Part shown: positions 7,592 through 16,069 of the stretch, piece by piece | Position numbering within the stretch: the first letter of the stretch is position 1 | How the letters are laid out: each line of letters opens with the position of its first letter | Assembly: GCA_030840525.1 (NCBI GenBank) | Contig: JAVEEI010000106.1 | Coordinates: 1-33,869, forward strand | Direction of reading: 5' to 3' | Source of the DNA: Frankiaceae bacterium | GTDB lineage: Bacteria > Actinomycetota > Actinomycetes > JAFAQI01 | DNA: 33,869 nt | Position numbers and translations under genes: made by a program | The notes under the pieces: generated by a model | Database searches by the model: none | Told to the model about the DNA's origin: nothing | The model's input: only the letters and a program-made list of their open reading frames with translations

Positions 7592-8718
7592 CCCGGATCC
7601 TGCACGTCGCCCAGCCGGTCGACGGCGGCGTGGGCCGCTACGTCGCCGACCTGGCCCGGTCGCAGGCGGCCGCCGGGCTGGCGGTCGGGGTCGCCTCGCC
7701 GCCCGGGCCGCTCGCCGACGACGCGGGGCCGGCCTGGGTCCCCTGGCCGGCGGTGCGCTCGCCCGGGCCCTCGGCGTACGGCGAGACTCGGCGGCTGGCG
7801 GGCGTCGTACGGGATTTCCGCCCCGACGTCGTGCACCTGCACTCGTCGAAGGCCGGGCTGGACGGCCGGCTGCTGCTGCGTGGCCGGCTGCCCACGCTGT
7901 TCCAGCCGCACGGGTGGTCGTGGCAGGCCGGCGGCGGCGTGGTCGGGGCCGCGTCGGTGGGCTGGGAGCGGCTCGGCGCGCGGTGGGCCGACGTAGTCGT
8001 GTGCGTCAGCGCCGACGAGCGCCGGGCCGGCGAGGAGCGGCGGGTCGTCTCGTCCCGGCGGCGGATCGAGGTCGTGCCCAACGGGGTCGACCTCGACCGG
8101 TTCCACCCGGTCTCGGCCGAGGAGCGGGCGTCGTCACGCCGGGCGCTCGGGCTCGACCCGGCGGCCCCGGTGGCCGTGTGCGTCGGGCGGATCGACCCGC
8201 AGAAGGGCCAGGCGGTGTTGGTCGAGGCCTGGGCCGCGGTCCGCCAGTCGTGCCCGGACGCGGTCCTGCTGCTCGTCGGCGACGGCCCGGGCCGCGACGC
8301 CGTGGCCGCGCTGGCCGGCTCGCTCGGGCTGGGTGAAGCGGTCCGGCTGCTCGGCGTCCAGCCGGACGCGCCGCGCTTCTACGCGCTTGCCGACGTCGTC
8401 GCGTTCGCCTCGCAGTGGGGCGAGGCGATGGCGCTGACCCCGCTGGAGGGGATGGCCTGCGGCCGCCCGGTCGTCGCGACCGGCGTGGCCGGGATCCGCG
8501 AGTCGGTCGGCGAGGGCTGCGGCGCGATCGTGCCGCCGGGCGACTCCGGCGCGCTCGCGTCGGGCCTGGTCGACCGCTTGCGCGACCCGGCTCGCGCCGA
8601 GCGCGAGGGCCGCGCCGCCCGGGCGCACGTCGAGGCGAACCACGACCTGCGGGCGACGCATGCCCGGCTCACCGACCTCGCGGTCGGCCTGGTCAGAGAA
8701 CGGTCAGGCGCTGGGTGA
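7588..8718 (+). CDS. GT4 family glycosyltransferase
   Basis: A 376-residue GT-B enzyme. The N-terminal half has ILHVAQPVDGGVGRYVADLAR and DVVHLHSSKAGLDGRLL. The C-terminal half has VVPNGVDLDRF, AVCVGRIDPQKGQAVLVEAW and VLLLVGDGPG. An E-x7-E-like segment follows (GEAMALTPLEGMACGRPVV). All are hallmarks of GT4 retaining transferases acting on nucleotide sugars. GTG 7588 overlaps the ligase-like gene stop, so it is the last gene of the 5499-8718 run. Its 3' end overlaps the convergent glycosidase gene by 26 bp. The specific sugar is unknown. Confidence 0.87.
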   Translation: MTRILHVAQPVDGGVGRYVADLARSQAAAGLAVGVASPPGPLADDAGPAWVPWPAVRSPGPSAYGETRRLAGVVRDFRPDVVHLHSSKAGLDGRLLLRGRLPTLFQPHGWSWQAGGGVVGAASVGWERLGARWADVVVCVSADERRAGEERRVVSSRRRIEVVPNGVDLDRFHPVSAEERASSRRALGLDPAAPVAVCVGRIDPQKGQAVLVEAWAAVRQSCPDAVLLLVGDGPGRDAVAALAGSLGLGEAVRLLGVQPDAPRFYALADVVAFASQWGEAMALTPLEGMACGRPVVATGVAGIRESVGEGCGAIVPPGDSGALASGLVDRLRDPARAEREGRAARAHVEANHDLRATHARLTDLAVGLVRERSGAG

Positions 8719-10534
8719 GCGAGATGCTCCGGGCCAGCGTGCCGCGCGCCGCCACGACGATCCGGTAGGCGAACCGGCCGGCGGCGGTCGGCTGGACCTT
8801 GAACGAGTAGCGGCCGTCGGCACCGGTGCGGGTGGTCGCGACGACGTGCCACGCGCGGTGCGAGTAGACCTCGCGGTAGACGAGGAACCGGCGCCAGCCC
8901 GGCTTGACCTGGCCGCTCAGCCGGACGGTCAGCCCGCGCCGTACGGTCCTGGTGTTCAGGTGCGCGATGACCGCCGAGGTCACGGCGATCGGGCGGCTGG
9001 CGGCCGCGGCGTCGGCGTCGTCGGAGCCGGCGAAGGCGAACCGGACCACGCCGGCCGCGAACGGCCGGACGACGACGCGGACGAGGCCGTTGGCGTCACT
9101 GACGGGGCTGGCGACGAGCCGCGGCGCGGCGACTGTGGCGGCGCCGCCGGTCGTGGCCGACACGACGACCGGCTCACCCGCGAGCGGGCTGCCGTCGTCG
9201 GTGGTGAGCTTCGCGGTCACGGTCACGGGCTGGCCGTACGCGACGTTCGCCGGACCGGACGTGACGACCCGCACCTTGTGCTTTGTCGGCGTCGGGGTCG
9301 GCGTCGGGGTCGGCGTCGGCGTCGGAGCCGGGGCCGGCGGGGCCGGCGTGGTGGTGGGGTCGGGTGTCGGCGCGGGCGCGGGGGTGGTCGGCGTGGGGTC
9401 CGGCGCCGGAGCCGGCGGCGTCGTCACGACCGGGGCGGGCGCGGGCACCGCCTGGGTGGTCAGGTACGCCTGGGCCGCGGTGTACGCCGGCTTCGGCGCG
9501 AACGACGAGGTCAGCAGGCCGTAGTTGTCGATGTTGGCCGTGGTGCCGGTGTTCTGGTCGCTCGCCTCGTACCAGAACGCGTTCGTCACGTACGGGTACG
9601 ACGACTTCAGCAGCTTGAGCGTCCGGACCAGGTAGTCGCCCTGGGTCTGCGGCGTGACGCCGAGCTCCCAGTTGGCCATGCCCGAGGTGTTCGCGTGCGA
9701 GCTCCAGCCGAACTCGGTGAACCAGATCGGCTTGTTGCCGTCGCCGTTCTGGGTCATCAGGTTGTGCACCGCGGCGACGTGGGCGAGCTTGTAGATCGTG
9801 CCGTCGTCGGCGGACTCGGGCGCGGCGTCAGACGGCCCCATGTACGGGTGGGTGGACATGACGTCGAAGCTGCCGTGGATGCCGGCGGCGTACGCCTTGG
9901 CGATCCAGGGTGCGTCGTTCTCGGACGGCCCGCCGAAGACGACCTGGGCGGCCGGGTCGCCGGCGTGGACCGCTGGGTAGGCCGCGCGGAGCAGGGCGGC
10001 GTACTGCGCCGGGTCGGCGCCGGCCATCGAGTAGGTGGTGTTCGGCTCGTTCCAGACCTCCCAGGCGTTGACCTTGCCGGCGTAGCGGGCGGCGGCCCAC
10101 TTGATCGCGTTGGCGTAGTCGGCGGCGCGGGTCGGCAGGGTGGTCTCACCGGCGCCGCCGTTCGCCCAGGCCGGGGTGAGCCAGAAGGTCACCAGCAGGT
10201 GGAAGCCGTCGGCGTTGATCTCGTTGACGACGCTGTCGGTGAACGGGACGCCCCAGCCGGTGTCGAACGACGACCCGTTGACCGGCTGGAGCATGGCCCA
10301 GCTGAGGTCGAGGCGGATCCACTGCGTGCCGGCCGCCTTGAGCTTGGCCAGTACGTCGGTGCGCTGCGCGGCGCTGTACTTCGACCACATTCCGTGAAAC
10401 TGGACGCCGAATGAGGGCCCGCTGGCAGAATTCGTGGCAGCCTCTGCTTGACCGGTGAACGAGGCGACGGAGAAAGCGCAGGCGACGGCGACGACGAGGG
10501 CGGCGAGTCGGCGGACGGGGCGGAGGAGGGGCAC
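8693..10534 (-). CDS. Secreted PslG/GH39-like glycoside hydrolase with Pro-Thr linker and C-terminal region
   Basis: A 613-residue protein with a Sec signal peptide (basic start, hydrophobic core about 9-25, AEA-A cleavage near 32). A TIM-barrel glycosidase domain spans about 40-360, with the acid/base in WNEPN (E163) and the nucleophile in FTEFGW (E274). These are the conserved pair of clan GH-A, closest in arrangement to GH39/PslG-type enzymes of exopolysaccharide loci. A Pro/Thr/Ala linker (about 363-417, ending in repeated PT) leads to a C-terminal region of Ig-like or carbohydrate-binding appearance. It probably trims or releases the polymer outside the cell. The GTG at 10534 has GAAGGG almost touching it, an unusually short spacing, so the start is somewhat uncertain. 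Confidence 0.8.
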   Translation of the reverse strand: MPLLRPVRRLAALVVAVACAFSVASFTGQAEAATNSASGPSFGVQFHGMWSKYSAAQRTDVLAKLKAAGTQWIRLDLSWAMLQPVNGSSFDTGWGVPFTDSVVNEINADGFHLLVTFWLTPAWANGGAGETTLPTRAADYANAIKWAAARYAGKVNAWEVWNEPNTTYSMAGADPAQYAALLRAAYPAVHAGDPAAQVVFGGPSENDAPWIAKAYAAGIHGSFDVMSTHPYMGPSDAAPESADDGTIYKLAHVAAVHNLMTQNGDGNKPIWFTEFGWSSHANTSGMANWELGVTPQTQGDYLVRTLKLLKSSYPYVTNAFWYEASDQNTGTTANIDNYGLLTSSFAPKPAYTAAQAYLTTQAVPAPAPVVTTPPAPAPDPTPTTPAPAPTPDPTTTPAPPAPAPTPTPTPTPTPTPTKHKVRVVTSGPANVAYGQPVTVTAKLTTDDGSPLAGEPVVVSATTGGAATVAAPRLVASPVSDANGLVRVVVRPFAAGVVRFAFAGSDDADAAAASRPIAVTSAVIAHLNTRTVRRGLTVRLSGQVKPGWRRFLVYREVYSHRAWHVVATTRTGADGRYSFKVQPTAAGRFAYRIVVAARGTLARSISLTQRLTVL

Positions 10535-10668
10535 CCCTTCTGGCTCGGTAGCTATCCGTGATCAATTGAGTACGGAGAGTAATCACTCACCCGAATGACC
10601 TAGTGCGCGAGCGGCCAGCCGGGCGAGCCGTGGGCGGGTCTCGTGACGACGAAGAGAGCAACCGGACA
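10535..10668. promoter_or_regulatory. Divergent control region between glycosidase and BY-kinase genes
   Basis: This 134-bp stretch separates two divergent starts and must hold both promoters. It is visibly AT-richer than its surroundings around 10551-10600. A short inverted repeat, GAGT-AATC-ACTC, lies at 10577-10588 and could be an operator half-site pair. I found no convincing -35/-10 pair on either strand. Confidence 0.35.
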
Positions 10669-12153
10669 GTGACTGACAACACGCGGGTGGGCCCGGCCGA
10701 GATCCTCGACGCGCTGCGGCTGCGGTGGCGGCTGGCGGCGCTGGTGTTCGTCGCCGTCTTCGCCGGCGTCCTCGCGTACGCCTACTCGCTGCCGAACGAG
10801 TACACCGCCAAGGTCATCGTCTCGCTCACGCCCAAGCCGTCGACCGGGGTGGCGGCCAGCGACGTCCCCCAGCTCGGCCAGGAGTACGTCGCCTACGTGA
10901 CCGCGCCCGCGACGATCGCCCGGGTCGCCGGCGACATCGGCGTCGACCGGACCACGCTCGGCGACGGCGTCGGCGCCGACGTCGCCACCGGCTCGGTCAA
11001 CCTCACGATCAAGGTGCAGTTGCGCACCCCGCGCACGACCGCCGTCGCGGCGAACGCGCTGGCCGACCAGGTGGTGAGCTTCGCCGCCGACGACAAGCTG
11101 ATCACCGCGCAGGTGGTCTCGCCCGCCACCGTGCCGACCTCGCCGTCGAAGCCCCGGCGCAAGCTCCTCGGCGGCGCCGGCGGGCTGATCGCGCTGATCC
11201 TCGCGATCGCCGTCGCGCTGCTGGTCGAGCGCGGCCGGCCGCGGGTGCGGTCCTCGGTCGAGATCGCGACGGTCACCGGGCACGACGTGCTCGGCCGGGT
11301 GCCGCTGTCGCGGTCGGTGCGGCGCGGGATCGCCGCGGCCCTCGACGACCCACTCGTCGGCGGCGCGATCCGCTCGCTGCGGACCGTCCTCGACCACCAG
11401 GCGCGGGTCAGCGCCGTCCGCACGCTCGCGGTCACCTCCAGCGTGCCGGGCGAGGGCAAGAGCACCGTGGCCGCGTCGCTGGCCTGGTCGATCGCGCACC
11501 TCGACGCCCGGGTGCTGCTCATCGACGCCGACCTGCGCCACCCCAGCCTCGCCCGCGTGCTCGGCCTGCCGCCCAAGCCGGGCCTCGTCGAGGTGCTGCG
11601 CGGCGACTGCACGCTCGCGCAGGCGGTCAGCGGGGCCGCCGGGCCGGACGGGCTGTTCGTCGTACCGACCTCCGGCGTCGCGGAGACCGGCGACCTGCTC
11701 GCCCGCAACTTTTCTACGCTGCTCACCGAGGCGGTGGGGCAGTACGACGTCGTGGTCATCGACACGCCGCCGCTGCTGGCCGGCGACGACTCGACGACGA
11801 TCGCCACCATGTGCGACGCGGTCCTGATGGTCGTCACCAGCGGGCAGCAGATCCGCCGGCTGTCCGACGCCGCGCGGGCGCTCTCCGCCGTACAGGCTCG
11901 GGTCCTTGGGGTACTGCTCAACCGCACCGACGTGCCGTCGTACGGGTACACGTACCGGACCGTGTCAAGATCGGTTGACGAGACTCCGAGGGAGGAGCCG
12001 GTGGTCGCCGCGGAGCAGCCGCCCTCGAACGTCGTCGTCGCGCCCGTGCCGGCGTCCGTACAGCGCCCGCAGCCGGCCGAAACTGCCCCCGCGACCGAGG
12101 TCGAGGCGGGCGCGGTGCCCGGGATGTCGGGTCTGGACCGCCCGAACGAGTGA
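10669..12153 (+). CDS. Wzz-type chain-length determinant fused to BY-kinase (CpsD/CapB-like)
   Basis: A 494-residue membrane tyrosine kinase of the bacterial BY-kinase type. A first membrane helix lies at about 21-38, an extracytoplasmic Wzz-like region at about 40-165, and a second helix at about 166-186. The cytosolic P-loop ATPase domain carries Walker A SVPGEGKST (258-266), Walker A' LLIDADLRHPS (283-293) and Walker B VVVIDTPP (361-368). A small tyrosine cluster, YGYTY at 425-429, follows the domain and is the likely autophosphorylation site. The tail after that is Pro/Glu-rich. These proteins set polymer length and control export. GTG 10669 is preferred because VTDNTRVGPAEIL is a natural N-terminus; GTG 10603 in frame would add 22 residues. 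Confidence 0.86.
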   Translation: MTDNTRVGPAEILDALRLRWRLAALVFVAVFAGVLAYAYSLPNEYTAKVIVSLTPKPSTGVAASDVPQLGQEYVAYVTAPATIARVAGDIGVDRTTLGDGVGADVATGSVNLTIKVQLRTPRTTAVAANALADQVVSFAADDKLITAQVVSPATVPTSPSKPRRKLLGGAGGLIALILAIAVALLVERGRPRVRSSVEIATVTGHDVLGRVPLSRSVRRGIAAALDDPLVGGAIRSLRTVLDHQARVSAVRTLAVTSSVPGEGKSTVAASLAWSIAHLDARVLLIDADLRHPSLARVLGLPPKPGLVEVLRGDCTLAQAVSGAAGPDGLFVVPTSGVAETGDLLARNFSTLLTEAVGQYDVVVIDTPPLLAGDDSTTIATMCDAVLMVVTSGQQIRRLSDAARALSAVQARVLGVLLNRTDVPSYGYTYRTVSRSVDETPREEPVVAAEQPPSNVVVAPVPASVQRPQPAETAPATEVEAGAVPGMSGLDRPNE

Positions 12154-12331
12154 TCTTTGCCGACGGTATTCCGGAACCGCTTGCCTACCCCTGGGGTGAG
12201 GTTCACCCTGACGGCGTAAGGGACGCACTGATCCGGGTGGTTCCCCTTGGGACAGGGGCTGCGGTCGCCGATTGACCGCCCGGGGAGCGAATGGCGAGAC
12301 CGACCCACCAGACGACCGGATGGGGGTCTCG
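12154..12331 (+). other. Structured leader before the LPFTG protein gene
   Basis: This 178-nt gap holds several short overlapping inverted repeats: ACCCC-T-GGGGT, then GGTGA-GGT-TCACC sharing bases with it, then TCCC-CTT-GGGA next to a further CCCC/GGGG pairing. Mutually exclusive hairpins of this sort occur in regulatory RNA leaders and in terminators. The core lies at about 12187-12262. No known riboswitch consensus was convincingly matched by eye. GGGGG ends a few nt before the ATG at 12332 as the ribosome-binding site. Confidence 0.35.
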
Positions 12332-13354
12332 ATGAACGATCGACCGCTCCACGACACACGGCCACGGACGTGGCGGACGGCGCTCGCGGTGGTCCCGCTC
12401 GCCACCGTCGCCTGGCTCGGCGCGGGCACCGGCGTCGCGCTGGCCGCGCCGGGCACGCACGCCGCGCCCGCTGCCGGCAACGCCGGCGGAAACGGCAACG
12501 GCGGGGTCGGCAACGGCAATGGCAACGGCAACGGCAAGCACGACACCTCGTCGCCGTCGACCGGGTCGACCGGGTCGGTTCCGACCGCTTCGTCGGGCTC
12601 GACCGCGCCGGCCGCGACCTCGGGCACGGCATCCGTCACGACCTCGGCGGCGTCGGGTACGGCGAGCAAGCCCAAGCCGGCCACCTCGAAGGGCGCCGGC
12701 AAGGCCGCCACCACGACCGGCGGCGCCAACGGGCAGTGCCCGGGCGGGCCGTACTGCGCGAACGGCACCGGGGCGCCGTCCGGCAACGGCAACGGCAAGG
12801 GCAAGGCGACCGGCAAGCCGTGCGCCGGCTGCGTCGGCAACGCGGACAACAAGAACCCGAAGGGGCAGAACCCGAACGGCAGCGACCACAACAAGGGCTA
12901 CGAGTGCGACGGCAACCACGGCATCGGCCGGACCAACCCGGCGCACACGGGCTGCACGCCGCCGACCCCGCCCCCGCCCACCTGCGACCCGCCGAAGGTC
13001 CTGGTCGACGGCGTCTGCACGACGACCACGGAGACCTGCCCGGACGGCGAGCACATGGCGAACGGCACGTGCGTGCCGGACCCGGACTGCGTGCCCAGCG
13101 CGGCCAACAACAACTGCACCACCACCCCGCCGGTCACCTGCCCGGCCGGCGCCCACCAGGGCGCTGACGGCACCTGCGTGCTGGGGGAGAAGCACACCCG
13201 AAATCCCGGTACGACGGTCCTCGGTACGAAGGTCACGCGGCTGCCGTTCACCGGCGTCGAGGCGGCCTGGATGGTCGAAGGCGGGCTGGCCGCGGTCACG
13301 ATGGGCACGCTGATGCTCGTCGCGGGCGGCCGGCGCCGGCGCCGGCGGGTCTGA
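12332..13354 (+). CDS. LPFTG-anchored, Gly/Asn-rich surface protein
   Basis: A 340-residue predicted cell-wall protein. A twin-Arg-free Sec signal peptide (hydrophobic about 16-37, ending VALA-AP) is followed by Gly-Asn repeats at about 50-68 and a Ser/Thr/Ala-rich stretch. A Cys-containing region of several CPxG/C-D-P-type short repeats then leads to the sorting signal LPFTG at 304-308, a hydrophobic helix, and a tail of consecutive arginines. This is the standard sortase substrate layout. No sortase gene is in the window. I chose ATG 12332 for its GGGGG ribosome site. Its place directly after the exopolysaccharide genes suggests a surface or matrix role, but no functional domain is recognised. 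Confidence 0.82.
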   Translation: MNDRPLHDTRPRTWRTALAVVPLATVAWLGAGTGVALAAPGTHAAPAAGNAGGNGNGGVGNGNGNGNGKHDTSSPSTGSTGSVPTASSGSTAPAATSGTASVTTSAASGTASKPKPATSKGAGKAATTTGGANGQCPGGPYCANGTGAPSGNGNGKGKATGKPCAGCVGNADNKNPKGQNPNGSDHNKGYECDGNHGIGRTNPAHTGCTPPTPPPPTCDPPKVLVDGVCTTTTETCPDGEHMANGTCVPDPDCVPSAANNNCTTTPPVTCPAGAHQGADGTCVLGEKHTRNPGTTVLGTKVTRLPFTGVEAAWMVEGGLAAVTMGTLMLVAGGRRRRRRV

Positions 13355-13364
13355 CCCTCCCGAC

Positions 13365-13411
13365 ACCCAGGGCCCGTCGCGAGGCTTTGACCGCCGCGAC
13401 GGGCCCTGGGT
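13365..13411. terminator. Perfect 17-bp inverted repeat, likely terminator/insulator before rplM
   Basis: Arms 13365-13381 and 13395-13411 are perfectly complementary (ACCCAGGGCCCGTCGCG and its complement) around a 13-nt loop. The stem is very GC-rich and is not followed by a T-run. It closes the LPFTG transcription unit and overlaps the rplM promoter: the -35 box is in the loop and the -10 begins at the last base of the right arm. Confidence 0.7.
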
Positions 13412-13416
13412 ATTCT
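13387..13416 (+). promoter_or_regulatory. rplM-rpsI promoter (TTGACC-N18-TATTCT)
   Basis: TTGACC at 13387-13392 and TATTCT at 13411-13416 are 18 bp apart. They match the vegetative consensus at 5/6 and 4/6 positions. Transcription would start near 13423, giving a leader of about 58 nt before the GTG at 13481. The -35 lies in the loop of the large inverted repeat. Confidence 0.6.
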
Positions 13417-13480
13417 CGTTGGTCGGTCGCGCGGCACCGCTCGCGTGCGATGGTTCTCCCGCTCTCACGAAGGCTTTCAC

Positions 13481-13927
13481 GTGCGCACGTACCAACCGAA
13501 GCCCGGCGACGTCCGGCGCGAGTGGCATGTCATCGACGCCACCGACGTCGTGCTCGGCCGACTCGCCACCCATGCGGCCCGGCTGCTGCGCGGCAAGCAC
13601 AAGGCGATGTACGCGCCGCACGTCGACACCGGGGACTTTGTCATCATCGTCAACGCCTCGAAGGTGGCGCTGACCGGCGCCAAGCGGGACCAGAAGATCG
13701 CCTACCGGCACTCCGGCTACCCCGGTGGCCTCAAGCGCGTCCCCTACTCCGAACTGCTCGACAAGCGCCCCGAGCGCGCGGTCGAGAAGGCGATCAAGGG
13801 CATGCTGCCGCACACCACGCTCGGCCGCGCAATGGCGAGCAAGCTCAAGGTGTACGCCGGCCCCGAGCACCCGCACCAGGCCCAGCAGCCCGTTCCGTTC
13901 GAGATCACGCAGGTGAGCCAGGTATGA
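13481..13927 (+). CDS. rplM: 50S ribosomal protein L13
   Basis: A 148-residue protein beginning [22 protein letters not shown], with [18 protein letters not shown] and [16 protein letters not shown] typical of L13. L13 is an early-assembly protein of the large ribosomal subunit. GTG 13481 is chosen because GAAGG lies 7 nt upstream and the protein then starts like its homologues; a longer frame from 13445 is not supported. The stop overlaps the rpsI start by ATGA, the universal L13-S9 pairing. Length is normal for actinobacteria. Confidence 0.97.
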   Translation: MRTYQPKPGDVRREWHVIDATDVVLGRLATHAARLLRGKHKAMYAPHVDTGDFVIIVNASKVALTGAKRDQKIAYRHSGYPGGLKRVPYSELLDKRPERAVEKAIKGMLPHTTLGRAMASKLKVYAGPEHPHQAQQPVPFEITQVSQV

Positions 13928-14421
13928 CCGAGACCGAGATCCTCGACGGCGACGCCGCCGGCACCGACGAGGAGTTCGACGCTCCGGCCGCGGTCGAAGA
14001 GGCCCCTGCCCCGCGCGCGCCGCGCCCCGTCATCGGCGGTCCGGTCGGCGCCACCGGCCGGCGCAAGGAAGCGATCGCGCGGGTCCGGCTGGTGCCCGGC
14101 TCCGGCCAGTGGAAGATCAACGGCCGGTCGCTCGAGGACTACTTCCCCAACAAGGTCCACCAGCAGATCGTCAACGAGCCGCTGAAGACCCTCGACGTCG
14201 CCGACCGCTACGACATCCTCGTCCGCGTCCAGGGCGGCGGCGTGTCCGGCCAGGCCGGCGCGGTCCGGCTCGGCATCGCCCGCGCGCTCACCCAGACCGA
14301 CGACGACGCCCGCCCGCCGCTCAAGCGGGCTGGCTTCCTCACCCGCGACGCGCGGGTCAAGGAGCGGAAGAAGTACGGGCTCAAGAAGGCCCGCAAGGCT
14401 CCGCAGTACAGCAAGCGCTAG
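13924..14421 (+). CDS. rpsI: 30S ribosomal protein S9
   Basis: A 165-residue S9 with the conserved core [15 protein letters not shown] and [23 protein letters not shown]. The C-terminal tail [17 protein letters not shown] reaches into the ribosomal P site. An acidic, Ala/Glu-rich N-terminal extension of about 45 residues precedes the core, as is common in actinobacteria. It is translationally coupled to rplM (ATGA). Confidence 0.97.
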   Translation: MTETEILDGDAAGTDEEFDAPAAVEEAPAPRAPRPVIGGPVGATGRRKEAIARVRLVPGSGQWKINGRSLEDYFPNKVHQQIVNEPLKTLDVADRYDILVRVQGGGVSGQAGAVRLGIARALTQTDDDARPPLKRAGFLTRDARVKERKKYGLKKARKAPQYSKR

Positions 14422-14494
14422 GTCGCACGCTGGTGCGCCGTGAGCGCGACCTCTATGTCGCGCTGACGGCGATGATCATGAAGCGGTGGCGTTG

Positions 14495-15832
14495 ATGGCG
14501 CGGCTGTTCGGCACCGACGGGGTGCGCGGGGTTGCGAACGACTTCCTGACCCCGGAGCTTGCGGTCTCGCTGGCGGCGGCTGCCGTCGCCGAGCTCGGGT
14601 CCGGTGAGCGGCCCTTGGTGTACGTCGGCCGCGACCCGCGGCCCTCCGGCGAGCTGCTCGAAGCCGCCGTCGTCGCCGGTGTCCTGGCCGCGGGCGGCGA
14701 CGTCGTACGGCTCGGGGTCATCCCGACCCCGGCGGTCGCGCTCGCGGTCGCCCGTGGCGCGGGCGGTTCGCAGCCGCCGGCCGCGCTCGGGATCATGATC
14801 TCGGCCAGCCACAACCCCATGCCGGACAACGGGATCAAGCTGTTCGGGCCCGGCGGCGGCAAGGTCCCGGACGACGTCGAGGACCGGATCGAAGCCCGGC
14901 TCGGCGGCGGCGTCGCGGCCCGGCCGACCGGCGGCGGCGTCGGGCGCGTGCGGGCCGACCTCGGCGGCCAGACGCAGTGGTACATCTCCGCTCTCACGTC
15001 AACGGTCGACGTACGGCTCGGCGGCCTGCGGGTTGTCGTCGACTGCGCGAACGGCGCCGCGGCGCAGGTGGGCCCGGCGGCGTACCGGGCGGCCGGCGCG
15101 GACGTCACGGTGCTCAACGACGACCTCTCCGGCTACCGGATCAACGACGGCTGCGGCGCGACTCACCTCGACGGGTTGCAGGCGGCCGTCGTCGCGGCCG
15201 GCGCGGACGTCGGGCTGGCGCACGACGGCGACGCCGACCGCTGCCTGGCCGTGGACGCGACGGGGACCGTCGTCGACGGCGACCAGATCCTCGCCGTGCT
15301 CGCGCTCGGGCTGAAGGAACGGGGGCGGCTGGCGCAGGATGCGGTCGCGGTGACCGTGATGAGCAACCTCGGGTTCCGGCAGGCGATGGCCGCGCACGGC
15401 ATCGCGGTCGAGGAGACGGCGGTCGGCGACCGCTACGTGCTGGAGCGGATGGTCGCGCGCGGGCTGTCGCTCGGGGGAGAGCAGTCCGGCCACACGATCC
15501 TGCGCGACCTGGCGCCGACCGGCGACGGCGTACTCACCGGCCTGCACCTGCTCGCCCGGATGGCCGCGACCGGTCGCCCGCTCGCCGACCTCGCCGCGGT
15601 GATGCGCCGGCTGCCGCAGGCGCTGGTCAACGTCACTGTCGCGGACAAGCAGGCGGCGGTCGAGACCTCGCGCGAGCTGGCCGCGGTCGTCGAGGCCGAG
15701 CTGCGCGGGCAGGGGCGGGTGCTGGTCCGGCCGAGCGGTACCGAGCCGCTGCTGCGGGTCATGGTCGAGGCGCCCACCCAGCACGAGGCCCAGGAAGCGG
15801 CCGAGCGCATCGCCGCCGCCGTCCGCGCCTGA
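14495..15832 (+). CDS. glmM: Phosphoglucosamine mutase
   Basis: A 445-residue enzyme converting glucosamine-6-phosphate to glucosamine-1-phosphate, the step after GlmS towards UDP-GlcNAc and peptidoglycan. It starts MARLFGTDGVRGVAN like other GlmM proteins. The phosphoserine loop is ISASHNPMPDNG with active Ser about 105, the metal loop is DGDADRC (D244, D246, D248), the sugar loop is GEQSGH, and the phosphate-binding loop is RPSGTEPLLRVM. Full length and intact. ATG 14495 fits the family N-terminus; GTG 14486 in frame is an alternative. The 73-bp gap after rpsI suggests cotranscription with rplM-rpsI. Confidence 0.96.
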   Translation: MARLFGTDGVRGVANDFLTPELAVSLAAAAVAELGSGERPLVYVGRDPRPSGELLEAAVVAGVLAAGGDVVRLGVIPTPAVALAVARGAGGSQPPAALGIMISASHNPMPDNGIKLFGPGGGKVPDDVEDRIEARLGGGVAARPTGGGVGRVRADLGGQTQWYISALTSTVDVRLGGLRVVVDCANGAAAQVGPAAYRAAGADVTVLNDDLSGYRINDGCGATHLDGLQAAVVAAGADVGLAHDGDADRCLAVDATGTVVDGDQILAVLALGLKERGRLAQDAVAVTVMSNLGFRQAMAAHGIAVEETAVGDRYVLERMVARGLSLGGEQSGHTILRDLAPTGDGVLTGLHLLARMAATGRPLADLAAVMRRLPQALVNVTVADKQAAVETSRELAAVVEAELRGQGRVLVRPSGTEPLLRVMVEAPTQHEAQEAAERIAAAVRA

Positions 15833-16069
15833 GGTAGTTCGGGCCCAGGCGTCTCCGCCCCTTCCCGGCTCTGTCGGGAGGAGAACGGGCAAGTCATCCC
15901 GGTCCCTGCCGCGCCAAATCAAACTTGCGCCTAGGCGTATGAGGGAGTCCGAAGTGACGGGGCGCCGGTGCTGAAGGTCTTGGGTGCGCCCCTGCTCGCA
16001 GAACCGTGCCGCGAGCCCCTAGCTGCCGGTAGGTTGGGAAATTCCTACCGAATGAGACGGGGGTCCGTC
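15833..16069 (+). promoter_or_regulatory. Upstream region of the SIR2-kinase gene with two inverted repeats
   Basis: These 237 bp hold no gene I can support. Apart from the hairpin after glmM, there is a 10-bp perfect palindrome CGCCTAGGCG at 15928-15937. A CGGTAGG-N10-CCTACCG inverted repeat lies at 16027-16050, ending 19 nt before the ATG. The second could be an operator or an RNA hairpin near the ribosome site; a TAGGTT (TANNNT) box at 16030-16035 lies inside it. GGGGG at 16059-16063 is the ribosome-binding site. Confidence 0.4.
15861..15881 (+). terminator. Weak hairpin after glmM
   Basis: A 7-bp stem (CTTCCCG with CGGGAGG, one G-U pair) and 7-nt loop lie 29 nt past the glmM stop. There is no following T-run, so termination is only suggested. 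It marks the end of the native operon before the inserted low-GC gene. Confidence 0.35.

Noticed and set aside
9285..9420. Repetitive DNA of GTCGG-type units, possible tandem or CRISPR-like array
   Set aside because: It encodes the Pro-Thr linker of the secreted glycosidase in frame; units are short, irregular and have no spacers.
12200..12262. c-di-GMP (GEMM) or c-di-AMP (ydaO) riboswitch
   Set aside because: Only short pieces (GGGACGCA, GGGGTGA) match; the order and the rest of the consensus do not, so I left it as an unassigned structured leader.
12484..12540. Short GGCAAC repeats
   Set aside because: They encode the Gly-Asn stretch of the LPFTG protein; this is low-complexity coding sequence rather than a mobile repeat.
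15833..16069. tRNA or attachment site as the target for insertion of the SIR2-kinase gene
   Set aside because: No tRNA-like cloverleaf or T-loop sequence, and no direct repeat shared between the two flanks of the gene was found by eye.
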